In this document: positions 52,745 through 62,664 of the stretch, in pieces
How the letters are laid out: every line of letters begins with the position of its first letter
How positions within the stretch are numbered: position 1 is the stretch's first letter
DNA from: Pontivivens sp032464575
Lineage (GTDB): Bacteria; Pseudomonadota; Alphaproteobacteria; Rhodobacterales; Rhodobacteraceae
DNA: 64,000 nucleotides
Reading direction: 5' to 3'
Assembly (NCBI GenBank): GCA_032464575.1
Contig: JAWDKM010000005.1
Coordinates: 186,001 to 250,000, forward strand
The notes under the pieces: generated by a model
What the model saw: the letters and a program-made list of their open reading frames with translations, nothing else
What the model was told of the DNA's origin: nothing
Database searches by the model: none
Program-made: the position numbers and the translations under genes

Positions 52745-54226
52745 ATGACCGACCGCAGCACCTTTCCCGATCCGGTCTACCGCGACACCGTGCTCGCCCC
52801 GCTCTTCGAGGGGGTGAAGGCGACCTTCGCCGCGCACATGGACGCGGTCGACCGAGCGCATCTGGTGATGCTGGTCGAAACCGGGATCCTGACGGCGGAA
52901 GACGGCACGCAGATCGCCGACGCGCTCCATGCCATCGGGACGGAGATGGACCCCGCCCAGTTCACCTATACCGGCGAGCATGAGGACTGGTTTTTCCTCG
53001 TCGAGGCGGAGTTGCGTGCGCGGCTCGGCGAGCTGGGCGGCGCGCTTCACACCGCGCGGTCCCGGAACGACATCGACCACACGATCTTCAAGATGGCGCT
53101 GCGGATCCGGGTCGCGGCCTTCGAGGGGTTGCTGCAAGACCTCGCCGCCACGATGCTCGCCAAGGCGCGGGCGGAGCGGGACACGCTGATCGTCGCCTAT
53201 ACCCACGGCCAGCCCGCGCAGCCCTCGACCTACGGCCACTACCTGTCGGCGGCGCTGGAGGTCCTGCTGCGCGACGCCCGAAGGGTCAGCGAGGCCGCGG
53301 ACCTGCTGGAGCTCTGCCCCATGGGTGCAGCCGCGATCACCACGTCGGGGTTTCCCATCGACCGGGGGCGGGTGGCAGAGTTGTTGGGCTTCGAGCGGCC
53401 ACTTCTCAACTCCTATGGCTGCATCGCCTCGGTCGACTACGTCACCGGGCTCTATTCCGCGATGAAACTGGTCTTCGTCCATCTGGGCCGCGTGGTGCAG
53501 GACATGGCCTTCTGGTCGGCCTTTGAAGTGGGGCAGTTGCGGCTGCCCAACGCGCTGGTGCAGGTGAGCTCCATCATGCCGCAGAAGCGCAACCCGGTGC
53601 CGATCGAGCACACGCGGCACCTCGCGAGCGTCGCCGCAGGGCGGTGCGACGCGATCGTGGATGCGATGCGCAACACGCCCTTTACGGACATGAACGACAG
53701 CGAGGGAGAGGTTCAGCAGGCGGGGCACGCGGCGTTCGAGGGCGGGGGGCGGATGCTGCGGCTGATGTCCTCCGTCCTCGATGGCGCCCGGATCGACGGG
53801 GAGAAGGTCCGACGCAATGCTGACGCGGCCTGCGTGACCATCACAGAGCTTGCCGACACGCTGGTCCGGCGGGAGGGGCTGACCTTCCGCGCGGCGCACG
53901 AGATCGCCGCCGCGACTGCGCGCGACGTGATCGCGCGGGGCGTGTCGCTCGGCGACGGCTTCGATGCCTTCCGCATGGCATTCGAGGATCGGATGCGGCG
54001 GACGCCGACCCTCGATGCCGCGGCCTTTGCCGAGGCGGTCGCGCCGGAGACCTTCGTCGCGCGGCGCGACCGGCCGGGTGGCCCGGCGCCCGCCGCACTC
54101 GATGCGGCGTTCGAGACCTATGCGACCGATCTGGATACGCTCCGCGCCCGCACCGCCGCCCGCACCGACCGCTACGCCACTACCGACACCGCCCGCGCCG
54201 CCGCCTTCGGCGCGCTGAGAGGATAA
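52745..54226 (+). CDS. Argininosuccinate lyase-like enzyme (ASL/aspartase superfamily)
   Basis: A 493-residue lyase. ALHTARSRNDIDHTIFKMAL is the ASL substrate loop (RSRND), AYTHGQPAQPSTYGHYLSA carries the conserved TH.Q.AQP, and SSIMPQKRNPVPIEHTR (about residue 275) is the superfamily signature with the catalytic serine. Such enzymes split C-N or C-O bonds with release of fumarate. True ArgH genes are seldom inside sugar transporter operons, and this one is longer (493 against about 460). I infer a different N-substituted aspartate/succinyl substrate, perhaps an amino-sugar conjugate, but canonical ArgH activity cannot be excluded. Confidence 0.78.
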   Translation: MTDRSTFPDPVYRDTVLAPLFEGVKATFAAHMDAVDRAHLVMLVETGILTAEDGTQIADALHAIGTEMDPAQFTYTGEHEDWFFLVEAELRARLGELGGALHTARSRNDIDHTIFKMALRIRVAAFEGLLQDLAATMLAKARAERDTLIVAYTHGQPAQPSTYGHYLSAALEVLLRDARRVSEAADLLELCPMGAAAITTSGFPIDRGRVAELLGFERPLLNSYGCIASVDYVTGLYSAMKLVFVHLGRVVQDMAFWSAFEVGQLRLPNALVQVSSIMPQKRNPVPIEHTRHLASVAAGRCDAIVDAMRNTPFTDMNDSEGEVQQAGHAAFEGGGRMLRLMSSVLDGARIDGEKVRRNADAACVTITELADTLVRREGLTFRAAHEIAAATARDVIARGVSLGDGFDAFRMAFEDRMRRTPTLDAAAFAEAVAPETFVARRDRPGGPAPAALDAAFETYATDLDTLRARTAARTDRYATTDTARAAAFGALRG

Positions 54227-54228
54227 AC

Positions 54229-55286
<1,058 letters not shown>

Positions 55287-55290
<4 letters not shown>

Positions 55291-56171
55291 AGGACGCCGT
55301 GCCCAGTTCCCGCCGGGGCGCGGTGCTCTGCATCGGGCGGGTCTACTGCGACCTCGTCTTCATGGGCGTACCCAGCGATCCGGCGCCGGGGCGCGAGGTC
55401 TTCGCCGACGGGCTGTCGCTGCATGCGGGCGGCGGGGCCGCGATCACCGCCGGGTGGCTCGCGAGCCTCGGCCGCCGGGCGGAGCTCTGCGCGCACCTGC
55501 CCGCCGCCCCCTTCGACGCGCCGGTGGTGCACGAGCTCGCTGCCGCGGAGGTGGGCATGGCGCTGTGCGCCCCCGCCGCGACGCCCGAACCGCAGCTCAC
55601 CGTCGCCATCGTGCGCGGCGACGATCGTGCCTTCCTCACCCGCGCGCCCGGCCCCGTGGCGCCCCTGCCCGATATCGCGGAGCTGAAGCGTCTGGGGATC
55701 GGGCACCTGCATGTCGGCGAGTTGCGCACGCTGGTGGAGCGGCCGGACCTGATCGACCTCGCCCGGGCGGCGGGCCTGACCCTCTCCTCCGACTGCGGCT
55801 GGGACGATGCGCTGGATGCGAGCTGCGCGCCGCTGGTCGCGGCCCTCGACGTGTTTCTGCCCAACGCGGACGAGGCGGCGCGGCTCGTGGCGCTCGGCCT
55901 GCCGCGCTGCCCCAGCCCGCTGACCGTGGTCAAACGCGGAGCCGAGGGGGCGGAGGCCCGGCGTGGCGACAGGATCGTGAAGCGGCCCGCCCCGCGCATC
56001 GAGGTGATCGACGCGACCGGCGCCGGCGACGCCTTCGCCGCGGGGTTCCTGTCGCGCTGGCTGGAGGGGGCGCCGCTCGACGATGCGCTGCAGACCGGGG
56101 TGGCCTGTGGCGCTCTGGCGGTCACCCGGCCCGGGGGCCTCTCGGCGGCGCGCAAACCGGTATCGGCATGA
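55287..56171 (+). CDS. PfkB-family carbohydrate kinase
   Basis: A 294-residue kinase of the ribokinase/PfkB family. VLCIGRVYCDLVFMGVP starts the fold, HAGGGAAITAGWLASLGRRA is the substrate lid region, LPNADEAARLVALG and the PfkB signature DATGAGDAFAAGFLSRWLEG with the catalytic aspartate follow. It would phosphorylate the sugar taken up by the transporter. FrlD/FraD-type Amadori kinases are in the same family. It overlaps both neighbours by 4 bp. Confidence 0.87.
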
Positions 56172-56698
56172 GGGATGACGTGAAGCATCTCGACGACTTC
56201 GTGGCCCGGGCCCGCGCCGCTGCGGCCTCGCCCGACCCCGCGGCGGAGACCATGGCGCTGATGGTGCGCACCTTCGCGGACCCGCAGGCGCTGGATGCGG
56301 CGCTGCCGGAGCCGGAGGGCGAGGTCTGCCTCTTCGAAGACGACACGGTCAGCATCTGGCACGAGCGGTTCGAGCCCGATGCCGAGCTGCCGCCCCACGA
56401 CCACGCGATGCCCGCCTTCCTCGGCGTCTACCGCGGGCGGGAGCGGAACCGGCTCTGGCATGTCGCCGGCGGCAGGGCACATCCGGGCGGCGTGCTCGAT
56501 CTCGGGCCCGGACAGGTCCATGCCTTCGGGCCCGCCTGCGTGCATTCGGTCATCGCCCTAGATGGTGCGCCGAGCTTCGGACTGCACGTCTATCTCGGCC
56601 CGCTCAGCGAGATCGAACGCTCGCTCTACAATTGGGAGAGTGGCGAGCCCCTTCCGCTGACCGAGCCTGCCTTCCTGTCGATGGTGCGCCGCCCATGA
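56168..56698 (+). CDS. Cupin-fold protein (cysteine dioxygenase-like)
   Basis: A 176-residue protein. ELPPHDHAMPAFLGVYRGRE has the H-X-H and downstream glycine of a cupin, and GQVHAFGPACVHSVI the second histidine motif, in the style of cysteine-dioxygenase-like cupins. It overlaps the kinase stop and the SIS gene start by 4 bp each. It may be a sugar isomerase or a sensor for the pathway; no direct evidence. Confidence 0.72.
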   Translation: MRDDVKHLDDFVARARAAAASPDPAAETMALMVRTFADPQALDAALPEPEGEVCLFEDDTVSIWHERFEPDAELPPHDHAMPAFLGVYRGRERNRLWHVAGGRAHPGGVLDLGPGQVHAFGPACVHSVIALDGAPSFGLHVYLGPLSEIERSLYNWESGEPLPLTEPAFLSMVRRP

Positions 56699-57651
56699 CA
56701 AGCCACATGGCGCGCGAAATCGCGGAGATCCCGGCGGCCTGCGCGCGGCTGCTGTCTGGACCTGCGGACGACGCGATCCGGGCGGCGGCGGCGGAATGGC
56801 GGGCGCTCGATCCCGCGCTGCTGGTGACGGTGGGGCGCGGCAGTTCGGACCATGCGGCGACGTATCTGTCCTATGCCTGTGGGATCGTATCGGGGGTGAT
56901 CCCCGCCTCCTACCCGCTGTCGTTAGCCTCGCTGCACCGGCAGGAACCAAGGGCGGCGGGGGCGGCGGCGCTCGCCATCAGCCAGTCGGGGAGCAGCCCG
57001 GACATCGTGGCGGCGGCAACGGCGATGCGGGACGGCGGCGCCTCGCTGCTGGTGCTGACCAACACGGCGGGCAGCCCCCTTGCCCGCATCTCGGAGCGGG
57101 TCGTCGACATTGGCGCGGGGCCGGAGCGGGCCGTGGCGGCGACCAAGAGCTATGTGGCATCGGTCGTCGCGGGGCTGCGCGTGATCGGGATCTGGCACGG
57201 AGCGACCGCCCTGCTGGACGCGACGGAGCGGTTGCCCGACGCGCTTGCCGACGCGCTGACACGGCGGGCGGATGAGATCGCGGAGATGCTGGCAACCACC
57301 GATCGCCTCATCGTCGTCGGACGCGGGCCGTCGCTGGGCGTGGCACAGGAGCTCGCGCTGAAATCCATGGAGCTCTGCCAGACCACGGCGCTCGCCTTCA
57401 GTTCGGCGGAGATCCGGCACGGGCCGATGCAGGCGCTGCACGACGATTACCCTGTCCTCGACCTGGAGCGCGGCGATCCGCTGCCGGGCACCCGGACGCT
57501 GCACCCGCCGGAGCGGCCGTCGCTGCACCCGCTGATCGATCCGCTGCTCGACCTCGCGCCGATCTACATGGCGCTGGAGGCCGCGGCCCGCGCGCGCGGC
57601 CTCGATCCTGATGCGCCCTCGCGGCTCAAGAAGGAAACGGCCACCACGTAG
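56695..57651 (+). CDS. Double SIS-domain sugar-phosphate enzyme (NagB-II/FrlB-like)
   Basis: A 318-residue protein with two SIS domains. VTVGRGSSDHAATYLSYACG and ALAISQSGSSPDIVAAATAM form the first sugar-phosphate site, and IVVGRGPSLGVAQELALKSM the second. AFSSAEIRHGP and the C-terminal DPDAPSRLKKETATT are typical of GlmS isomerase-domain relatives, including glucosamine-6-phosphate deaminase II and fructosamine-6-phosphate deglycases. It would remove the amino group or amino acid from the phosphorylated amino sugar. It closes the operon started at 49488. Confidence 0.85.
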   Translation: MTSHMAREIAEIPAACARLLSGPADDAIRAAAAEWRALDPALLVTVGRGSSDHAATYLSYACGIVSGVIPASYPLSLASLHRQEPRAAGAAALAISQSGSSPDIVAAATAMRDGGASLLVLTNTAGSPLARISERVVDIGAGPERAVAATKSYVASVVAGLRVIGIWHGATALLDATERLPDALADALTRRADEIAEMLATTDRLIVVGRGPSLGVAQELALKSMELCQTTALAFSSAEIRHGPMQALHDDYPVLDLERGDPLPGTRTLHPPERPSLHPLIDPLLDLAPIYMALEAAARARGLDPDAPSRLKKETATT

Positions 57652-57747
57652 GGTCATTTGCCTGATCCGGAGGCACCGACAGCCCAGCTGCACCGCGCAG
57701 GGCAGCCGCCCCCTGCCACGCCCCCGACCGCTGCAATTTTCGTCAAA

Positions 57748-57778
57748 TTGTCACCTCGAGTGAGTCGGGCTGTGACAA
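57748..57778. promoter_or_regulatory. Inverted repeat upstream of the phosphonate-type transporter
   Basis: TTGTCAC (57748-57754) and GTGACAA (57772-57778) are perfect 7-bp inverted arms 17 bp apart, 45 bp before phnC. The GTCA core recalls Pho boxes but the arrangement is inverted, not direct, so a PhoB site is not shown. Confidence 0.4.
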
Positions 57779-57822
57779 AGCACGGGTACTCCACCGCCAA
57801 CGCAACGGTTCGAGGATCGCGT

Positions 57823-58623
57823 ATGATGGACGTGCTGAGGCTCGAAAACGTGTCCCGTCATTTCGGTGAGACGAAGGCCGTGGACCGTGTCGCGCTCGAT
57901 GTGCAACCGGGTCAGTTCGTGGGCGTCATCGGCCGCTCGGGCGCGGGCAAATCCACGATGCTGCGGCTCATCAACCGCCTTATCGAGCCGACGGAGGGGC
58001 GCATCCTGTTCGGCGAGACCGAGGTGAGCGCCCTGCGCGGACGGGCCTTGAGGGCCTGGCGTCGCGACTGCGCGATGATCTTCCAGCAGTTCAACCTCGT
58101 CGAACGGCTCGACGTGCTGACCAACGTCCTGATCGGGCGGCTGGCCGGGCGCGGGTTCCTGTCGTCGATGGCCATGCACTTCACCGATGCCGAGCGCACC
58201 ATGGCGATCGGGGCGCTCGACCGCTTTGACCTCGCGCCCCAGGCACTGCAGCGCGCGGGTACGCTTTCGGGCGGGCAGCAGCAACGGGTGGCGATCGCCA
58301 AGGCGCTGGTCCAGCAGCCGCGCATCATGCTGGCGGACGAGCCCATCGCCTCCCTCGATCCCGCCAACGCGACGCTGGTGATGGACGGCCTGCGCGACAT
58401 CAACCGGGACGAGGGGATCACCGTGCTGGTGAACCTCCACACCCTCGACACCGCCCGCGCCTATTGCGACCGCATCGTCGCGATGCGCGGCGGCCGGATC
58501 TTCTTCGACGGGGTCGCGGCACAGCTCACCGACGACGTGGTGCGCGACATCTACGGGCTAGAGGGCCTGCGCGAATTCAACGAGGCCGTGACGTCGACGC
58601 AAGCCGTCCACGTCCCCGGCTGA
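57823..58623 (+). CDS. phnC: Phosphonate-type ABC transporter ATP-binding protein
   Basis: A 266-residue ATPase of the PhnC/PtxA class. Walker A GRSGAGKSTMLRLINRL (about residue 36), CAMIFQQFNLVERLDVLTNV as Q-loop, signature LSGGQQQRVAIAKA, Walker B IMLADEPIASLDP, and LVNLHTLDTARAYCDRIVAM in the PhnC style. It heads the four-gene set phnC-D-E-E. No C-P lyase genes are in the window. Confidence 0.88.
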   Translation: MMDVLRLENVSRHFGETKAVDRVALDVQPGQFVGVIGRSGAGKSTMLRLINRLIEPTEGRILFGETEVSALRGRALRAWRRDCAMIFQQFNLVERLDVLTNVLIGRLAGRGFLSSMAMHFTDAERTMAIGALDRFDLAPQALQRAGTLSGGQQQRVAIAKALVQQPRIMLADEPIASLDPANATLVMDGLRDINRDEGITVLVNLHTLDTARAYCDRIVAMRGGRIFFDGVAAQLTDDVVRDIYGLEGLREFNEAVTSTQAVHVPG

Positions 58624-58655
58624 CACCACGAGAAGCCGCATACAGGGAGAACAAC

Positions 58656-59564
58656 ATGCGCTTTGTGACGACGACGATCCTTGCGACCGCCATCGCCATG
58701 CCGGCCCTCGCCTGGCAGGACGATTACCAGACCATCCGCTTCGGCATCCTGTCGGGCGAGAACGAGCAGGACCGGCTGGAGCGCAACGAGCCGCTGCGCG
58801 TCCATCTGGAAGAGACACTGGGCGTCGAGGTCGAGATCTTCACCGCCGGCAACTACGACGGCGTCGTTCAGGCGATCGCCGCAGACCAGATCGAGATCGC
58901 GCGCTTCGGCTCCTCCTCCTACGCCGCGGCCTACACCGCGACCAATGGCGAGGTGGTCCCGTTCCTGACCACCGAGAAGCAGAACGGCAATACCGGCTAC
59001 CGCTCGATCATCGTGAGCCGCTGCGACAGCGGGATCGACACGCTGGCCGATGCGGCGGGCAAGGTCATGGCCTTCGCCGATCCCGACAGCACCTCGGGCT
59101 ATGCCGTGCCCTACTACAACCTGGTGGAGCGCGAGGGCATCACGCCAGAGACCTATTTCTCCGCCGTGCCGTTCTCCGGCAGCCACGAGGCGGGCGTGCA
59201 GGGCGTCGTGAACGGCACCTTCGACGTCGCCGCAACCTGGCGCAACGACGAGTATGACGGCGTCTACCAGCGCATGGTCGCCAAGGACATGATCAACGAC
59301 GGCGAGGTCTGCGTGATCTGGGAGTCGCCCGAGATCACCTCCGGCCCGTGGACCGCGCGTGCCAACCTGCCCGAGGAGATGATCGCGGACGTGGCCGGCG
59401 CGATCCAGTCCTTCCCCTCCACCGATCCGGAGGGCTGGCAGCTCTACACCAACTTCACGGAGGGCGAGGAGAACCCGGATACCGGATTCATCCCCGTGAC
59501 CCACGAGCGCTACCAATGGATCGTCGACATGCGCGCCTGGCTGCGCGACCAGCGTCGCAGCTGA
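58656..59564 (+). CDS. phnD: Phosphonate-type ABC transporter substrate-binding protein
   Basis: A 302-residue binding protein with signal peptide MRFVTTTILATAIAMPALAW. IRFGILSGENEQDRLERNEP and IARFGSSSYAAAYTATNGEV (the phosphonate-site serines) are PhnD-family segments; FADPDSTSGYAVPYYNL is another conserved block. Likely ligands are phosphonates or related phosphate analogues. A hairpin follows the stop. Confidence 0.88.
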   Translation: MRFVTTTILATAIAMPALAWQDDYQTIRFGILSGENEQDRLERNEPLRVHLEETLGVEVEIFTAGNYDGVVQAIAADQIEIARFGSSSYAAAYTATNGEVVPFLTTEKQNGNTGYRSIIVSRCDSGIDTLADAAGKVMAFADPDSTSGYAVPYYNLVEREGITPETYFSAVPFSGSHEAGVQGVVNGTFDVAATWRNDEYDGVYQRMVAKDMINDGEVCVIWESPEITSGPWTARANLPEEMIADVAGAIQSFPSTDPEGWQLYTNFTEGEENPDTGFIPVTHERYQWIVDMRAWLRDQRRS

Positions 59565-59572
59565 TCCGATCC

Positions 59573-59598
59573 GGGGCGGGGCCATGTGGCTCCGCCCC
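59573..59598 (+). other. Hairpin after phnD
   Basis: GGGGCGGGGCCA-tg-TGGCTCCGCCCC pairs at 11 of 12 positions, nine bases past the phnD stop. An ATG at 59584 lies in its loop, which argues that the permease starts further on, at 59620. It probably protects the phnD message or limits read-through. Confidence 0.6.
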
Positions 59599-59619
59599 TT
59601 CCCCATGCGGAGCCCGGAC

Positions 59620-60567
59620 ATGTCCCTGATCGCCGAGATGACGGCCCACCCGCCCAACGCGGGGCGCAGCGCCGTGGCCGCCTTCGAGGCGGAGTTCACC
59701 GCACACCGCCGCGCTGCCCGCCGGGCGTGGGGCATCGGGACGGCAATCTTCCTGATCCTCTTCGCGCTGACGGCCTGGCTCGGCGACTTCTTCGACGTGC
59801 GTCAGGTCACCAATGCCGAAGGGGAGCGCGAATGGCGCTGGGTGATCGCCGCCGGCATCCCGCGGCTCGGCGAGTACATCGCGCAGACCATCCCCGTCCT
59901 GAGATGGGAGAGCCTCGGCGCCGACGTCGCTGAGTGGTTCTGGCGCTGGCGCGTCTGGCTCGACCTGCTGGTGGAGACGGTGCTGATCGCCTTCATGGCC
60001 ACGACGCTGGGCGTGATCGGCGGCTTCGTCCTGTCCTTCCCGGCGTCGCGCAACCTCGCCCCCAACGCCTGGGTGCTCTGGCTCAGCCGGCGGTACCTCG
60101 AGATCGCGCGTACCGTGCCGGACCTCGTCTGGGCGTTGATCTTCGTCTTCTGCTTCGGTGTCGGCCCCATGGCCGGGGTGCTCGCCATCGGACTGCACGC
60201 GGCAGGTGCCCTCGGCAAGCTCTATTCCGAGGTAAACGAGAACATCGACATGGGTCCGCTGGAGGGGGTGAAGGCCGCCGGGGGAAGCTGGTTCGACCAG
60301 ATCCGCTACGGCGCCGTGCCGCAGGTGCTGCCCAACATCGTCAGCTACACGCTGCTGCGGTTCGAGATCAACGTCCGCTCCTCCTCGATCATCGGATATG
60401 TCGGCGCGGGCGGGCTGGGGCAGGAGTTCCGCACCGCAATGTCCTTTCAGGAATACACCGACCTCTCCGCACTCTTCCTCATCATCCTGGTGACGGTGAT
60501 CGTGATCGACTTCGCCTCCGAGAAGCTGCGCCACCGCATCATCGGCATGGAAGGTTCGCCCGCATGA
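59620..60567 (+). CDS. phnE: Phosphonate-type ABC transporter permease 1
   Basis: A 315-residue inner-membrane permease. The ATG at 59620 has GGAG seven bases upstream; ATGs at 59584 and 59605 are possible but the first is inside a hairpin. LLVETVLIAFMATTLGVIGG, SRRYLEIARTVPDLVWALIF and EGVKAAGGSWFDQIRYGAVP are typical PhnE segments. It forms a heterodimer with the following permease, which it overlaps by 4 bp. Confidence 0.88.
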   Translation: MSLIAEMTAHPPNAGRSAVAAFEAEFTAHRRAARRAWGIGTAIFLILFALTAWLGDFFDVRQVTNAEGEREWRWVIAAGIPRLGEYIAQTIPVLRWESLGADVAEWFWRWRVWLDLLVETVLIAFMATTLGVIGGFVLSFPASRNLAPNAWVLWLSRRYLEIARTVPDLVWALIFVFCFGVGPMAGVLAIGLHAAGALGKLYSEVNENIDMGPLEGVKAAGGSWFDQIRYGAVPQVLPNIVSYTLLRFEINVRSSSIIGYVGAGGLGQEFRTAMSFQEYTDLSALFLIILVTVIVIDFASEKLRHRIIGMEGSPA

Positions 60568-61424
60568 CCCAGCCGACCGACGCCCGCATCGCCGCCGCCA
60601 AGACGGCGCATCCCCGGGCCTTCCGCGACCCCGCCCCGGTGCGGGCACGCAAGGTCGCGCTCTGGGTCCTCTTCATCGGACTTACCGCCTGGTGCCTGTG
60701 GGACTTCAACTTCTCGCCCGAGCGGATCTGGACCGGGCTCGGCCGCCTTGGCCGGGTCGCGAGCTTCATGTTCCCGCCGCACATCTGGACGACGTGGGAG
60801 GACTGGGCGGAGATCCTGAACGGCCTCGGCGAGACGCTGTCGATGGCCTTCCTCGGCACGGTGCTGGGTGCGGTGGTGGCGTTTCCGCTGGCCTTTCTCG
60901 GGGCGAAGAACATCAACCGGATCTTCTGGCTGCGCATGAGCGCGCGGCGCGGTTACGACGTGATCCGCGCGTTCGAGACGCTGATCCTCGCGCTGATCTT
61001 CATCCGCGCCTTCGGCCTTGGCCCGCTGGCGGGCATCCTCGCCATCGCGGTGAGCGAGATCGGCACCTTCGCGAAGCTGTTCTCCGAGGCGCTGGAGAAC
61101 ACGTCCCGCCGCCCGGTGGAGGGCGTGGTGGCCTCCGGCGGCTCCCGCCTGCAGTCGATCCGCTACGGGATCCTGCCGCAGGTGGCCCCGGTCTACCTGT
61201 CGGTGATCCTCTACAACTTCGAATCCAACGTCCGCTCCGGCACGATCCTCGGCATCGTCGGCGCGGGCGGCATCGGGTTCCTGTTGTCGGACCGCATCTC
61301 GGCCTATCGCTGGGACGAGGCGTGGACGATCATCTTCCTGATCGTCGGCATGGTCTACCTGATCGACGGCCTGTCCGCCCGCGCGCGCACCCGCCTGATC
61401 GGCACCCTCGATCGCAGCGCCTGA
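60564..61424 (+). CDS. phnE: Phosphonate-type ABC transporter permease 2
   Basis: A 286-residue relative of the preceding gene. ETLSMAFLGTVLGAVVAFPL, ETLILALIFIRAFGLGPLAG and EGVVASGGSRLQSIRYGILP mark PhnE. Two PhnE subunits side by side is a common arrangement. It ends the transporter operon; the LacI gene starts 113 bp later. Confidence 0.88.
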   Translation: MTQPTDARIAAAKTAHPRAFRDPAPVRARKVALWVLFIGLTAWCLWDFNFSPERIWTGLGRLGRVASFMFPPHIWTTWEDWAEILNGLGETLSMAFLGTVLGAVVAFPLAFLGAKNINRIFWLRMSARRGYDVIRAFETLILALIFIRAFGLGPLAGILAIAVSEIGTFAKLFSEALENTSRRPVEGVVASGGSRLQSIRYGILPQVAPVYLSVILYNFESNVRSGTILGIVGAGGIGFLLSDRISAYRWDEAWTIIFLIVGMVYLIDGLSARARTRLIGTLDRSA

Positions 61425-61457
61425 CGGTCGGTTGTCGCTTTCGGGAAAGAACCTATG

Positions 61458-61471
61458 TTTGCGCGCGTCAA
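61458..61471. promoter_or_regulatory. LacI-type operator half of a matched pair (upstream of the regulator)
   Basis: TTTGCGCGCGTCAA differs at two positions from the perfect palindrome TTTACGCGCGTAAA at 62574-62587, downstream of the same regulator gene. It lies about 65 bp before the LacI-type start codon, suggesting autoregulation. Confidence 0.6.
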
Positions 61472-61536
61472 TCCTTTAAGCTTTCCGGTAAAGAAACGGG
61501 GGCGGCAGCCCCCGCGAGAAGAAGGTCGGGCAGCGC

Positions 61537-62565
61537 ATGGGTGGCGAGAAGGTCAAGACGATGGAGGAGTTCGCCTCGGTCAGCGGGATCTCCCGCCCGA
61601 CGATCTCCAAGTATTTCCACGACCCGACCAGCGTCCGCTCCTCCACCCGCGCGCGGATCGAGAAGGCGCTGGAGCGCTACGAGTACCGCCCGAACATCTA
61701 CGCGATGAACCAGAACCGCCGGCTGACGAAGAATATCGGCATCATCGTGCCCTACCTCGCCGATCCGTTCTTCGCGGAGATCGCGCGGAACATCGAGCAG
61801 CGCTGCATCGAGGCCGGTTTCTCACCGGTGCTGTTCAGCGCCCACGGCGACCCGGCGCTGGAGCGCGACATCCTGGAGAACCTTCGCGCTCAAAAGCCCG
61901 CGGGGGTCCTGCTCGCGCCCCTCGGCAAGACATCGGACCGGGCGGCGATCGAGCGGTTCTGCGAGAACGTGCCCACCGTGCTCTTCGACAGCAACATGGA
62001 GGGCGTGGGCGAAGCGTTCATCGGCTCGGACAACATGCAGAGCATTCCGCTGATCATCGAGTATCTCTGCCGCACGGGCACGCCGCCCTCCTTCTTCGAG
62101 ATGCCGCCGGTGAACCCGAACGCCAACAAGCGGCGCATGGCCTATCTCGCCACCATGGAGCGGATGGGCCTCGCGCCCGACGTCGTCCGGGTCGAGGGCG
62201 AAGGCTGGAGCTTCGAGGAGATCGGCTATGAGGGCGGGCTGAAGGCCATCGAGGCCGGGCGCTTCGCCGGGGGTACGATCCTTTGCGGCAACGACCGGCT
62301 CGCCATCGGGCTGATCGCGGCCGCCTACGCCAAGGGCCTGAAGGTCGGGCGCGGCGCGGACTGCGCGCTGCGCGTCGCGGGGCACGACGATCACCCCTTC
62401 TCCCGCTTCACCTGCCCGTCGCTGACCACCGTGGCGCAGGACTACGAAGCGATCTCCAACCGCAGCGTCGAGACGCTCTTCGCCGTCGCCGAGCGGCAGG
62501 ACCGCGGCGGCGCCAGGGTGGAGACGCTGTTCGAAGGCAGGCTCATCATGCGGGAATCGGCCTGA
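61537..62565 (+). CDS. LacI-family transcriptional regulator
   Basis: A 342-residue repressor. The headpiece TMEEFASVSGISRPTISKYF is a LacI helix-turn-helix, followed by EKALERYEYRPN and the hinge. The periplasmic-binding-protein-like sensor domain starts at NIGIIVPYLADPFFAEIARN and ends near LFEGRLIMRESA. The hinge motif in classical LacI proteins is NxxA-x-x-L; here NIYAMNQNRRLTKN is close. Matched operator-like palindromes lie on both sides of the gene, so it likely controls itself and the downstream binding protein/transporter. Confidence 0.9.
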   Translation: MGGEKVKTMEEFASVSGISRPTISKYFHDPTSVRSSTRARIEKALERYEYRPNIYAMNQNRRLTKNIGIIVPYLADPFFAEIARNIEQRCIEAGFSPVLFSAHGDPALERDILENLRAQKPAGVLLAPLGKTSDRAAIERFCENVPTVLFDSNMEGVGEAFIGSDNMQSIPLIIEYLCRTGTPPSFFEMPPVNPNANKRRMAYLATMERMGLAPDVVRVEGEGWSFEEIGYEGGLKAIEAGRFAGGTILCGNDRLAIGLIAAAYAKGLKVGRGADCALRVAGHDDHPFSRFTCPSLTTVAQDYEAISNRSVETLFAVAERQDRGGARVETLFEGRLIMRESA

Positions 62566-62573
62566 GATAGAAA

Positions 62574-62587
62574 TTTACGCGCGTAAA
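62574..62587. promoter_or_regulatory. LacI-type operator upstream of the polyol-type binding protein
   Basis: TTTACGCGCGTAAA is a perfect 14-bp palindrome with a central CG, the classic LacI-family operator form, 78 bp before the binding-protein start and 9 bp after the regulator stop. Confidence 0.72.
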
Positions 62588-62664
62588 ATTTCAATTGACT
62601 TCGCGGCATGAATCACCTCTCCTGAAAGTGGCAAATCCAAATAAGAACCTTGGGAGGAAACTGG

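Noticed and set aside
52745..54226. Ordinary argH for arginine synthesis
   Set aside because: Not fully excluded, but placement inside a sugar ABC operon, co-transcription with kinase and SIS genes and greater length make a catabolic role more likely.
57740..57778. Pho box before phnC
   Set aside because: GTCA cores are 8 bp apart or inverted rather than direct repeats 11 bp apart.
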